A program made the position numbers and the translations under genes. The notes beneath the pieces were generated by a model. That model searched no databases, had not been told where the DNA came from, and was given only the letters and a program-made list of their open reading frames with translations. Below, in pieces: positions 8,352 through 16,598 of a stretch of DNA of 48,796 bases (positions within the stretch are counted from its first letter, which is position 1; every line of letters begins with the position of its first letter). Source of the DNA: Gammaproteobacteria bacterium (GTDB taxonomy: Bacteria > Pseudomonadota > Gammaproteobacteria > Arenicellales > CAJQKF01); assembly GCA_030429665.1 (NCBI GenBank), contig JAUIEZ010000023.1, positions 1 to 48,796 on the forward strand. The letters run 5' to 3'.

Positions 8352-9032
8352 GTGCTACGCGTGGATGGCGTCAACCGCACCTTCATGCTCGGCGATCAGC
8401 CGGTGCGGGCGCTGCGCGACATCAACCTGCGGATCGACGACGGTGAGTACCTGTCGGTGATGGGACCGTCCGGTTCCGGCAAGTCGACGTTGCTCAACGT
8501 GCTCGGACTGCTCGATCGCCCCGACAGCGGCCGCTATTTCATCGACGACGTCGATACGGTTTCCATGAGCGAGGAACGCCGCGCGCGCGTGCGGCGCGAG
8601 AAGATCGGCTTCGTGTTCCAGTCCTACCACCTGGTCGGCCGCCTCACGGCAGCCGAGAACATCGAGTTGCCGATGACCCTGGCCGGCTGGTCCCCGGCCA
8701 GGCGCCGCGAGGCGTCGGCGTCGGTGATCGAGAAGCTTGGCCTCACCGAGCGCGCGCGCCACCTGCCCGAGCAATTGTCGGGCGGACAGCGCCAGCGGGT
8801 GGCCATCGGTCGCGCCATCGTCATGCGTCCCGAGGTGCTGCTGGCCGACGAGCCTACCGGCAACCTGGACAGCAGGTCCGGCGACGACGTCGTGGCGTTG
8901 CTCGAGACTCTCAATGCCGATGGCATCACGCTGCTCGTCGTGACCCACGATATCGACCTGGGCCGCCGTGCGCGGCGGCGCATCCGCATGGTCGACGGCG
9001 CCGTGGTCGAAGACGTTCGCGAGGATGCATGA
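8352..9032 (+). CDS. ABC transporter ATPase (MacB/LolD class)
   Basis: A 226-residue stand-alone nucleotide-binding subunit. It has Walker A GPSGSGKS (38-45), the Q-loop in FVFQSYHLV, signature LSGGQ (142-146), Walker B VLLADEP (162-168) with the class-typical PTGNLD, and the H-loop VVTHD near residue 199. This class powers MacB, LolCDE and FtsEX type exporters. It begins with GTG 9 bases after the adaptor gene and its stop overlaps the next start (ATGA), so the genes are translationally coupled. The substrate cannot be inferred from the ATPase. Confidence 0.93.
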   Translation: MLRVDGVNRTFMLGDQPVRALRDINLRIDDGEYLSVMGPSGSGKSTLLNVLGLLDRPDSGRYFIDDVDTVSMSEERRARVRREKIGFVFQSYHLVGRLTAAENIELPMTLAGWSPARRREASASVIEKLGLTERARHLPEQLSGGQRQRVAIGRAIVMRPEVLLADEPTGNLDSRSGDDVVALLETLNADGITLLVVTHDIDLGRRARRRIRMVDGAVVEDVREDA

Positions 9033-10234
9033 TGCGCGCCGCGGACCTGCTCCACTTCTGCTTCCAGGCGCTTTGGCGCAACCGTTTTCGGTCCTTGATG
9101 CTGCTGTTCTCGATGTCCATCGGCGTCGGTTCCGTGGTCATCCTCACCGGTCTCGGCGAGGGCGCCCGGCAGTATGTGCTTGGCGAGTTCGCCTCGCTTG
9201 GCAAGGACGTGCTCGTGGTCCTGCCGGGTCGAAAGGAAACCACCGGGGGTCTGCCGCCGCTCACCGGCAGCGCGGCGCGCGACCTGACCGTCGAGGACGC
9301 CCTCGCCATCGCCAGGTTGCCGGGGGTGGCGCGCGTCGCCCCGATGGTCGTGGGCACCGCCGAGGTGGCCGCGGGGGCGTATTCCCGGGAGTCGGTCGTC
9401 GTCGGTACGACGAACGAGTTTTTCGATATTCGACGCGTGGCGATCGGTGCCGGCCGCGCCTTGCCGCCCGGCGCCACCGATCGCGCCGCGGTGGCGATCG
9501 TCGGACGCAACGCGGTCGAGGACCTGTTTCGCGGCCGGCGCGCCCTGGGCGGGAAAGTGCGCATCGCCAACTACCGTTACCGGGTCATCGGCGTGCTCGG
9601 CGAGTCCGGTGGCGCATTCGGCATGAACCTCTCCGACACCGTGGTCGTCCCGGTCGCCAGTGCCTTGTCGCTGTTCAATATCGAGAGCCTGTTCCGGGTC
9701 ATCGTGGAAATCCGTGCCAACGCCGACCTGGACCGGGTTCGCGAACGCATCCTCACGCTGATGACCGCGCGCCACGACGGCGAGCCGGATGTCACCGTCA
9801 TCAGCCCGGACTCGCTGCTTTCGAGTTTCAACGACATCCTGGTCACGTTGACCCTGGTGGTGGCCAGCATCGGCGGCATCAGCCTGGTGGTCGCGGGCGT
9901 GCTCATCATGAACGTCAGCCTGATATCGGTCAGCCAGCGCACGCGCGAAATCGGATTGCTCAAGGCGCTCGGTACCACCTCGACGTGGATTCGCGTCGTG
10001 TTTCTCACCGAGGCGGCGATGATGGCGGCCGCCGGGGCGCTGCTCGGCGTGACGGTGGGGCAGGCGGCGATGTTCGCGGCCCGGCGGATGTATCCCCAGA
10101 TCGCGTTCGGCGCGCCGGCCTGGTCGATCGCGGCGGCGGTGGCCATCGCCGTGGGTACGGGACTGGTCTTTGCCTGGCTGCCCGCCGGCCGCGCCTCGCG
10201 GCTCGAGCCGGTCAAGGCCCTGACGGGGCGGTGA
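9029..10234 (+). CDS. ABC transporter permease, MacB/FtsX type (first)
   Basis: A 401-residue permease with the MacB layout: an N-terminal membrane span (about 21-42), a large periplasmic domain (about 45-270) and three C-terminal spans with the conserved VSQRTREIGLLKALG segment (about 305-319). The ATG overlaps the ATPase stop by 4 bases. It differs clearly from the next gene product, so the exporter probably uses two different permeases rather than a homodimer. MacB itself is a fusion of ATPase and permease; here the parts are separate genes. The exported compound is unknown. Confidence 0.9.
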   Translation: MMRAADLLHFCFQALWRNRFRSLMLLFSMSIGVGSVVILTGLGEGARQYVLGEFASLGKDVLVVLPGRKETTGGLPPLTGSAARDLTVEDALAIARLPGVARVAPMVVGTAEVAAGAYSRESVVVGTTNEFFDIRRVAIGAGRALPPGATDRAAVAIVGRNAVEDLFRGRRALGGKVRIANYRYRVIGVLGESGGAFGMNLSDTVVVPVASALSLFNIESLFRVIVEIRANADLDRVRERILTLMTARHDGEPDVTVISPDSLLSSFNDILVTLTLVVASIGGISLVVAGVLIMNVSLISVSQRTREIGLLKALGTTSTWIRVVFLTEAAMMAAAGALLGVTVGQAAMFAARRMYPQIAFGAPAWSIAAAVAIAVGTGLVFAWLPAGRASRLEPVKALTGR

Positions 10235-10241
10235 GGCGCCG

Positions 10242-11438
10242 GTGAGAAGCGCCGATCTTGCCACGTGGGTGACCCGCACCCTGGTTGCCGCGCCGGCGCG
10301 CGCGGCGCTTACTGCCCTCGGGATCGCCATCGGCATCACCGCGGTCTCGCTATTGACGTCCATCGGCGAAGGGGTTCGGCTGTACCTGCTGGAGAGCTTC
10401 TCGCAGTTCGGCACCCACATCGTCGCCATCAACCCCGGCAAGACCGACACCGCCGGGATGTCCGGAATCCTGAGCACGGTACGACCGCTGTCCATCGACG
10501 ATGCCGAGGCGCTGCGGCGCATTCCTCACGTGCGACAGGTGGTGCCGATCGTTTCCGGTACCGGTCGCATCGAGGCGCCGTCGCGCGCGCGCAGTACCGA
10601 CATCATCGGCGTTGGTCACGAGGCGGACAGGGCATGGCGGTTCGATGTTGCCGTCGGCCGGTTCCTGCCCGACGACCCCCCGGGCGCGGCGCGCCCCTAC
10701 GCGGTCCTGGGGGCCAAGTTGCGCCGCGAGCTGTTCGGCGACGACAACCCGCTGGGCGAATTCGTGCGGGTCGGGCAGGACCGCTTCCGGGTGATCGGCG
10801 TGATGGAGGAGAAGGGACAGTTTCTCGGCTTCGATCTCGACGACGTCCTGTACATCCCGGCCAGCCGCGCCCTGCAGGTGTTCAACCGCGAGAGCCTGAT
10901 GGAGATCGACGTCGTGCACGCGGCCGCGGCCAGCTCGGCGTCGGTGGCCGCCCAGGTGACGCGCATTCTGAAAGCACGCCACGGCACGGAGGATTTCACT
11001 CTCATGACCCAGGACGACATGCTCGCCAGCCTGGACAAGATTCTCGGCGTGGTGAAGTTCGCCGTGGCGGCGCTTGGATCCGTGTCGCTGTTCGTCGGCG
11101 GCGTGGGCGTTCTCACCGTGATGACCACGTCGCTGCGCGAGCGACGCGGCGAGATCGGCCTGCTGCGTGCCCTGGGCGGCACGCGCGGGCAGGTGCTGCG
11201 CCTGTTCCTGGTCGAGGCCATGGTGACCGGCCTGGTCGGCGGCGTGGCCGGTCTCGCGCTGCTGGCGCTGCTGATCGGCGCCCTGCATGCGGCCATGCCG
11301 GCGCTGCCGGTCACCTTGCAGCCGCTTTACGTCCTGTTGTCGCTGCTGCTGTCCATGGCGGTAGGCCTGGCCGCCGGCATCGCCCCGGCGCTCAACGCCT
11401 CGCGCGTCGACCCCATCGACGCCCTGCGCACGGAATGA
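10242..11438 (+). CDS. ABC transporter permease, MacB/FtsX type (second)
   Basis: A 398-residue paralogue of the preceding permease with the same layout. It has an N-terminal span, the periplasmic MacB-type domain with FSQFGTHIVAINPGKTDT, and three C-terminal spans including SLRERRGEIGLLRALGGTR. The GTG start lies 7 bases after the first permease stop. It ends the exporter operon and converges on the universal stress protein gene after 22 bases. Adaptor, ATPase and two permeases together resemble efflux or envelope-lipid export systems. Without the outer-membrane partner or a marker gene I cannot name the substrate. Confidence 0.9.
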   Translation: MRSADLATWVTRTLVAAPARAALTALGIAIGITAVSLLTSIGEGVRLYLLESFSQFGTHIVAINPGKTDTAGMSGILSTVRPLSIDDAEALRRIPHVRQVVPIVSGTGRIEAPSRARSTDIIGVGHEADRAWRFDVAVGRFLPDDPPGAARPYAVLGAKLRRELFGDDNPLGEFVRVGQDRFRVIGVMEEKGQFLGFDLDDVLYIPASRALQVFNRESLMEIDVVHAAAASSASVAAQVTRILKARHGTEDFTLMTQDDMLASLDKILGVVKFAVAALGSVSLFVGGVGVLTVMTTSLRERRGEIGLLRALGGTRGQVLRLFLVEAMVTGLVGGVAGLALLALLIGALHAAMPALPVTLQPLYVLLSLLLSMAVGLAAGIAPALNASRVDPIDALRTE

Positions 11439-11460
11439 ATTTCACCCGGCGGTCCCCGAT

Positions 11461-11901
11461 TTATTTCACCGTTACGCAGGTGCACTTGGCAAGGTGGGAA
11501 ACCTTGTGGGACACGCTGCCCATGAGGATGCCGGACAACTCGCTCAGTCCGCGGCTGCCCATCACGATCATGTCCGCCTTGAGTTCCTTGGACGAGTCGA
11601 TGATGGCCTTGGCCGGGTCGCCGCCGGCAAGCTCGGAGGTGACGGCGGTCGCGCCGCGCTTCTTCGCCAGATCGGTGGCGGCCTGGATCACCTGCTTCCC
11701 GGCACGCTTGAGGTCCGCCTTCGTGCCGCTGACCATGACCGAGGCGGCGCCAAGCGTGAGCACGTGGTCCTGCATGGGCTGCTGCACGACGTGCAGGAGG
11801 TGCATGTTGGCCTCGTATTTCTTGGCGATGTCGCAGGCGAATTCCAGTGCGCGCTTGGAATGCGCCGAGCCGTCCACGGCAACCAGGATGGTCTTGATCA
11901 T
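11461..11901 (-). CDS. Universal stress protein (UspA family)
   Basis: A 146-residue single-domain Usp protein. MIKTILVAVDGS opens the fold and the ATP-binding signature G-x2-G-x9-G-S is seen near the end (GSRGLSELSGILMGS, residues 115-129), so it is likely of the ATP-binding type. The ATG at 11901 is preferred over a start 14 codons upstream because GGAGGAC lies directly before it. The FNR-like box at 11971-11984 is placed for activation under low oxygen, a known pattern for Usp genes in Pseudomonas-type Anr regulons. Its partner proteins are unknown. Confidence 0.92.
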   Translation of the reverse strand: MIKTILVAVDGSAHSKRALEFACDIAKKYEANMHLLHVVQQPMQDHVLTLGAASVMVSGTKADLKRAGKQVIQAATDLAKKRGATAVTSELAGGDPAKAIIDSSKELKADMIVMGSRGLSELSGILMGSVSHKVSHLAKCTCVTVK

Positions 11902-11970
11902 GATGTCCTCCGCTATGGGTAGTGCGCGTTTGTCGATGACCACACATTAACGCAATCCATCGCGAGATTG

Positions 11971-11984
11971 TTGATGCGGCTCAA
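11971..11984 (-). promoter_or_regulatory. FNR/ANR-like box upstream of the usp gene
   Basis: TTGAT-GCGG-CTCAA matches the FNR consensus TTGAT-N4-ATCAA at 9 of 10 positions. It overlaps the stop codon of the upstream regulator gene. The centre is 76 bases before the usp start codon, and a TAATGT hexamer (11949-11944, reverse strand) lies 31 bases from the centre, close to class II activation spacing. The similar box before the 92-residue gene strengthens the reading. Confidence 0.5.
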
Positions 11985-12667
11985 GTTCCCGCGGCGTCGG
12001 CGCCGCGCCCGGCACCGTCATTCCCGGCCGTGTCGCCGGAACGCCGGGGAATGATTCGGTAGGAACAGCGCCGATCACCGGCCTGGATATGATCCTTGCG
12101 CTCCACGTCGGCGTGGGGAGAGAGCAACGCGCGAAAGATCTCGAGCTCGGAGCGGCACAATCCCCGGCAGGCACTGGCGGCGGCGCACACCGGACAGTGG
12201 TTTTCCACCAGCAACAGTTCTCCCGTGGGTTCGGCATGAAACTCGGCCATGTAACCCTCCGCCGCCCGGATCGACGCCAAAATCCGCAGGCGATCGACGA
12301 GACTGGACCGGCCCGACAGCCGATCGCGGTAGACCGCCAGCGTGGACTTCTCGCGCTGGTGGATCAGCCGGTCCAGTCCTTCGTCACCGAATAACGTCCG
12401 GATCGCCTCGATCAACTCCAGCGCGAGGTCGCCGTGGCGGTCCGGAAACCGATCGTGCCCCTTGCCGGTAAGACGCCAATACCGCTGCGGACGGCCGCGG
12501 CCGGATTTTCGGTCCTCGGCTTCCACCAGTGCGTCGGCGGCCAGGCGTGAGAACTGCTGCTGCGCGCCCGCGCTGGTCATTCCGAGCAGGTTCGCGGCTT
12601 CGGTGGCGTTGAGTGGTCCACGGCTCTTCAGGAGTTCGAGCAGGCGGTCGGCAGTGCTTGGACGCAT
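11981..12667 (-). CDS. SufR-like winged-helix regulator with cysteine cluster
   Basis: A 228-residue regulator of the COG2345/SufR class. A winged helix-turn-helix covers about residues 5-70 (LNATEAANLLGMTSAGAQQQFSRL). The C-terminal part has cysteines C158, C161, C167, C171 and C201; C158-x12-C171 equals the spacing of the first two iron-sulfur ligands of SufR, and RRCSYRI is a family hallmark. It may sense a [4Fe-4S] cluster, redox state or metal. No suf genes are nearby. It is transcribed away from an MFS transporter and a perfect 12-bp palindrome lies between them, so it probably controls that transporter and itself. The start at 12667 fits the MRPSTADRLLELL N-terminus. The tail after residue 207 is low-complexity. 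Confidence 0.85.
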   Translation of the reverse strand: MRPSTADRLLELLKSRGPLNATEAANLLGMTSAGAQQQFSRLAADALVEAEDRKSGRGRPQRYWRLTGKGHDRFPDRHGDLALELIEAIRTLFGDEGLDRLIHQREKSTLAVYRDRLSGRSSLVDRLRILASIRAAEGYMAEFHAEPTGELLLVENHCPVCAAASACRGLCRSELEIFRALLSPHADVERKDHIQAGDRRCSYRIIPRRSGDTAGNDGAGRGADAAGT

Positions 12668-12679
12668 TGGTAATAAAAA

Positions 12680-12691
12680 AAGTATATACTT
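12680..12691. promoter_or_regulatory. Perfect 12-bp palindrome between regulator and MFS genes
   Basis: AAGTATATACTT is its own reverse complement. It lies 13 bases before the regulator start codon and 40 bases before the MFS GTG, inside a 64-base AT-rich spacer that stands out in this GC-rich genome. It is the natural operator candidate for the SufR-like protein. AT-rich hexamers such as TATATT nearby may be -10 elements. Confidence 0.5.
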
Positions 12692-12731
12692 AATAAAACG
12701 AAAACCTATATTTAAAATACCCGCAAGATCC

Positions 12732-14156
12732 GTGGAGCACAAACCGCAAGACGCGCCGGTGGCCTGGCGGGAACTGTTTACGCGCACCCACGCTCCCGCG
12801 CTCGCGTTGGTCGGAATGGGGGTGTGGCTGCACGCGGCGGACAGTCTCCTGGTCGCCACCATGATGCCGGCAATGGTGGCCGACCTGGGCGGCGCAGCGC
12901 TGGTGGCGTGGACCGTGGCGTTGTATGAGGTGGGCTCCATCGTCGCCGGGGTATCGAGCGGCTTGGCGGCCGTTCGCTACGGTATCCGCGGACCGATGGC
13001 ATTCTCTGCACTGCTGTTCGCGGCAGGGTGCGCGGTCGGTACGCTGGCGACGCGAATGGAGGTGGTACTCGTCGGACGGCTGTTCCAGGGGCTTGGCGGC
13101 GGCGGGCTGGTGGCGCTGTCGTTCGTGGCCGCCGGCATGTTGTTTCCGAGGCGGCTGGCGGCCCGCGTGATGGCGGTGGTATCCACGCTTTGGGGCGTGT
13201 CGGCATTCCTCGGGCCGCTGGTCGGGGCATTGTTCGTTTCCCATGGCACCTGGCGGTGGGGGTTCGGGTTTTTTGCCGTGCAGGCCGTGACGCTGGGCGG
13301 CTGGATCCTGTCACGGCGTGTCGATGGCGCGGTGCGGCGGGACGCTTCGGGCGGACGACGCCTGCCGCTGGCTCGCATGCTGCTGGTCGCCGCGGGCGTG
13401 GTACTGGTCGCTCGCGGCGGCCTCGTATCGGACGAGGGCGCGGTCGCGTTCAGCCTGGCGGCCGGCCTCGCGTGCATTGCCGGATTCTTCCACGTGGACA
13501 GGCGGCGCGTGGATACGCGACTGATGCCGCGCCTCGCGGTAGACCCGCGCACCCGCACGGGATCGGCGCTTGCCATGGTTCTTTGTTTTTCCATCGCGAC
13601 CATCGCGCTGGGCACCTACGGCCCGCTGCTGCTGACCATGGTGCACGGAACACCGATGCTGACGGCGGGGTACGTCTTGGCCGTGGAATCCGTCGGCTGG
13701 TCGGTCGCGGCGGTCGCGGTGTCGGGCGCCAGCGAGCGTCGCGACCCGGGTTTTATCGCGGCAGGCATGATGCTGGTGACGGCCAGTACGGCCGGCCTCG
13801 CGGTCGTCGTGCCCGCCGGCCCGGTGTGGATGGTCGGTGTGTTTTCCGCGGTGGCCGGCGGCGGATTCGGCATGGCCTGGACCTTCATTTTGCGCCGGGT
13901 GACGTGTGCCGTGCCTGCCGGAGAGCGCGAACGCGTCGCCGCCGCCTTCCCCACCACCCAACGGCTCGGCTACGCGCTGGGCGCGGCGTTGATCGGTATC
14001 GTTGCCAACGGCGCCGGCATGGCCGATGCGGGCGACGCCGAGGCGGCGCGTGTCGTGGCGCGGTGGGTATTCGCCGCCTGTATACCGTTCGCCGTTGCCG
14101 GCCTGGCGGCGGCGGCACGCTTCGTAACCGTGCCGCCGGATGACGACGATGCGTAG
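12732..14156 (+). CDS. MFS transporter
   Basis: A membrane transporter of about 474 residues with 12 to 14 predicted spans. Span 1 starts near PALALVGMGVWLHAADSLLVATMMP, and the loop between spans 2 and 3 has YGIRGP rather than a canonical GXXXDRXGRR. The motif C-like GAFLGPLVGALF pattern occurs after span 4 (WGVSAFLGPLVGALFV), which points to drug/H+ antiport families. The GTG at 12732 gives a short cytoplasmic tail (VEHKPQDAPVAW); it is the only reasonable start after the palindrome. It is divergent from the SufR-like gene and convergent with nhaR (3-base gap). An export role is inferred and the substrate is unknown. Confidence 0.85.
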   Translation: MEHKPQDAPVAWRELFTRTHAPALALVGMGVWLHAADSLLVATMMPAMVADLGGAALVAWTVALYEVGSIVAGVSSGLAAVRYGIRGPMAFSALLFAAGCAVGTLATRMEVVLVGRLFQGLGGGGLVALSFVAAGMLFPRRLAARVMAVVSTLWGVSAFLGPLVGALFVSHGTWRWGFGFFAVQAVTLGGWILSRRVDGAVRRDASGGRRLPLARMLLVAAGVVLVARGGLVSDEGAVAFSLAAGLACIAGFFHVDRRRVDTRLMPRLAVDPRTRTGSALAMVLCFSIATIALGTYGPLLLTMVHGTPMLTAGYVLAVESVGWSVAAVAVSGASERRDPGFIAAGMMLVTASTAGLAVVVPAGPVWMVGVFSAVAGGGFGMAWTFILRRVTCAVPAGERERVAAAFPTTQRLGYALGAALIGIVANGAGMADAGDAEAARVVARWVFAACIPFAVAGLAAAARFVTVPPDDDDA

Positions 14157-14159
14157 TCT

Positions 14160-15062
14160 CTAGGCGCCGAGTACCTCGCTGCGGGCGCGCTCGCAGATCG
14201 TGAGCACCAACGGCTGCTTGATCTTTCGTTCCGGCGAGATGGCGTAGTACTGCTCGTACATGCCGGTGGCGGTGCCGATGCGCGTCACCCCGTACATCTG
14301 GCACATTTTCTCCTCGATTACCGACGCCGAGGCGAACAGGCCGGCGCCTACGCTGCCGAAGGACTTCAGCAACGCCGCGTCGGCGAACTCGGCGACGATT
14401 CGCGGCGTGATCTCGTTGACGGCAAACCAGTCGTCGAGAACGACGCGCACCGCGCTGCCCGCGGTCGGCATCAGGAACGGCGCGCCGTCGAGACTGCGCG
14501 GAAAATCCTCGCGATATTCGTCCTCCAGGCCGCGGCAGGCGTAGATGTTCATCTCGCTTTGCCCGAGGTGGTGGTTCCATAACTTGACTTGCGCATCCAC
14601 CGCCAGTGGGGCGTCGGAGATGATCAGGTCGAGACGATGGCCGACCACCGCATCGACTAGCCGCTCGAGGCTGTCCTCCTCGCACACCAGCCGTACCCCG
14701 GTGGATTCCTCCATGACCGGGTGCAGAATGCGATGCGCCACCAGCTTCGCAATGGAATCGGTGATGCCGACGTGGAATTCCGGTTTTCCGCTGAGTTCAC
14801 CGCTTTCCAGGAAGCGCCCGAGCTCGGCGCCGGTGGAGAAGATGTCGTCGGCATAGCGCATGACCACATTGCCCGTTTCCGACAATACCAGGCCCCTGCC
14901 GACGCGATTGAACAGCGTCGCGCCGATGGATTCTTCCAGCAGCTTGATCTGCGCGCTGATCGTCTGGGGCGTGAGGTGCAGTTGCTGGCAGGCCCGGGCG
15001 ATGCTGCCTTCACGGGCAACGACCCAGAAATAGTGGAGGTGGTTGTAGTTCAAATATCGCAC
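14160..15062 (-). CDS. nhaR: LysR-family transcriptional activator, NhaR type
   Basis: A 300-residue LysR regulator whose N-terminus (YNHLHYFWVVAREGSIARA, residues 6-24) is characteristic of NhaR, the Na+/Li+-responsive activator of the nhaA antiporter in E. coli. The helix-turn-helix spans about residues 20-60 (LTPQTISAQIKLLEESIG) and the rest is the periplasmic-binding-like effector domain. No nhaA or other antiporter lies in the window, so the target must be elsewhere or differ. In other bacteria NhaR also acts on biofilm genes. It converges with the MFS gene, and the DUF4136-like lipoprotein gene lies 87 bases upstream on the same strand. Confidence 0.85.
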   Translation of the reverse strand: MRYLNYNHLHYFWVVAREGSIARACQQLHLTPQTISAQIKLLEESIGATLFNRVGRGLVLSETGNVVMRYADDIFSTGAELGRFLESGELSGKPEFHVGITDSIAKLVAHRILHPVMEESTGVRLVCEEDSLERLVDAVVGHRLDLIISDAPLAVDAQVKLWNHHLGQSEMNIYACRGLEDEYREDFPRSLDGAPFLMPTAGSAVRVVLDDWFAVNEITPRIVAEFADAALLKSFGSVGAGLFASASVIEEKMCQMYGVTRIGTATGMYEQYYAISPERKIKQPLVLTICERARSEVLGA

Positions 15063-15149
15063 GCGCGCATGGTAACACTTGTCATTCGCTGGATTCCCGC
15101 ACCGTGTTCCGGCGGTCCCGGGGATATCGAAACGTCAGGCGCGGCCGAC

Positions 15150-15776
15150 TCATTCGCGCGCGGCGATGAAACCGTAGCGGGCGAGCTCCTTCACCACGAT
15201 GCCGGACAGTTCCTCGACGACGCGATCGGCGGACGTGGGATTGAACGAGCGCGTACTGCCGGTCCAGAGCAGTTTCTTGGTGTGAGCAGCATAGACGCGA
15301 GTCTCGAGAATCACGGTGGTGTTGGTGACCACGTACCCCGGCCGGAACATCATCCGGTAGGTCGGATAGTAGTAGTCGTAGAAGCCGAGCGGCGCGTAAT
15401 CGAAACTCGGCGGCACATAGCTTTGCTCGCGGGAAATGTCCACGAGCCGCGTGGTGAGGATGGCATCGGCGTCGCTTTGGGCGACGGCTGCCTCGATCAC
15501 TGTCTTCTCTTCGGTAATGTCGTCCTCGGGAATCAACCTGAAGCTGGGTTCGGCCGCCAGCCCCGCCGCCGTGAGTTCCTTGCTGAACGCGGTCTCGAAA
15601 TAGCGGCGCCGATTGGGGTTGCTGGACATCCCGATGACGAGAAAACGCTTGAGTGTCGGGCCCTGGTAACGGTCCTCGTGCCAGGAATTGATGACCTTGG
15701 TCGTGGCGCAGGCGGAGAGAAAAACGATGACGGCCATCGCCGCCGCCGCGCCGCGGATGATCCTCCAAAATCGCAT
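15150..15776 (-). CDS. DUF4136-like lipoprotein
   Basis: A 208-residue exported lipoprotein. The signal peptide ends with the lipobox LSAC (C23) after a hydrophobic stretch AAAMAVIVFL. The mature part starts TTKVINSW, as in many DUF4136-type lipoproteins (STKV-x-W-class), and has a tyrosine-rich middle (YDYYYPTY, about 133-140). A Thr follows the acylated Cys+1 Ala, so there is no Asp at +2 and outer-membrane sorting is expected. Function unknown. It lies upstream of nhaR on the same strand but with 87 bases between, so co-transcription is possible but not shown. Confidence 0.8.
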   Translation of the reverse strand: MRFWRIIRGAAAAMAVIVFLSACATTKVINSWHEDRYQGPTLKRFLVIGMSSNPNRRRYFETAFSKELTAAGLAAEPSFRLIPEDDITEEKTVIEAAVAQSDADAILTTRLVDISREQSYVPPSFDYAPLGFYDYYYPTYRMMFRPGYVVTNTTVILETRVYAAHTKKLLWTGSTRSFNPTSADRVVEELSGIVVKELARYGFIAARE

Positions 15777-15977
15777 CCTGATTCCCTTGAGTCATGGTGG
15801 TGACGTTGATCGATTATCCGTCAATGCGCCGGCGTGTTCCAACTGCCGCCGATTCCGCCCGCGTCCGGGGCTCTGCGACGCATGCCGGGCGGGCGTCGTT
15901 GTTCTACAATGGGACACGACCGTCGACGCGGCCGGCGACATCCGATGACGAGGCCAGGCGCCCGGGAGGCAGGCAAC

Positions 15978-16574
15978 ATGGATCAATCCGAATTGCTTTC
16001 AGGCGACATTGCCTGGTGGTTGCTGGGCGCCGCGGCGCTGCTCATGCTGCTTTCGTCGAGATTCCGGCGTGCGCGTCGGCGCGACCGGAATGACGGGAAG
16101 CATGGGCGTTCGGGCGCGCCGTCCGCCCCGCTCGATGACGAGGGCGCGAGCGGGAATCGCCGGTCCGCCGGTCATGCCGGCGAGTCGGAAGTATCCGAAC
16201 CGGCGACCATCGAAGGCGATGCCGCGACGGACGGCCCGCCCGCGGACACGAACGCGCTGAAGCTCGAAGCCGCGCGGGTCTACATGGAGCTTGGCGACAC
16301 GGCCGGCGCCCGGGCGATGCTGGAGCAGGTGACCGACGACGGGGTTGCCGAAACGCGCGAGGCGGCGGATGCCATGCGCCGGGAACTCGCGGCGGGCGAC
16401 GGGGAATCCGATGACGACGATCCCTCGTTCGATGCAGAGAATCTTCTCGACCTGGCGACGGCCTACGTGGAGATAGGCGATGCCGAGTCGGCGCGGCGGA
16501 TGGTCGAGCGTGTCGAACAGGTTGGAAGCGACGCGCAACGGCGCCAGGCCCGCGCGTTGCTGGACAAGTTGTAG
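15978..16574 (+). CDS. Short FimV-like TPR membrane protein
   Basis: A 198-residue protein with one N-terminal membrane span (about residues 12-26), a basic stop-transfer stretch, an acidic low-complexity linker and two TPR-like units. The second unit (ENLLDLATAYVEIGDAESAR...ALLDKL) closely resembles the conserved FimV C-terminal domain, which in Pseudomonas and Vibrio acts at the cell pole in pili and twitching control. The LysM domain and long acidic region of full FimV are absent. The ATG has GGGAGG 10 bases upstream. It could be a stand-alone partner of a FimV-dependent complex or of a heme-pathway-type TPR protein. Isolated here from pilus genes. Confidence 0.75.
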   Translation: MDQSELLSGDIAWWLLGAAALLMLLSSRFRRARRRDRNDGKHGRSGAPSAPLDDEGASGNRRSAGHAGESEVSEPATIEGDAATDGPPADTNALKLEAARVYMELGDTAGARAMLEQVTDDGVAETREAADAMRRELAAGDGESDDDDPSFDAENLLDLATAYVEIGDAESARRMVERVEQVGSDAQRRQARALLDKL

Positions 16575-16598
16575 ACCCGCGCCGGGGCCGTCGGCGGA

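Noticed and set aside
15800..15830. FNR box near TTGATCGATTATCCGTCAA
   Set aside because: Half sites have the wrong spacing (no TTGAT-N4-ATCAA) and the nearby fimV-like gene is not a typical member.
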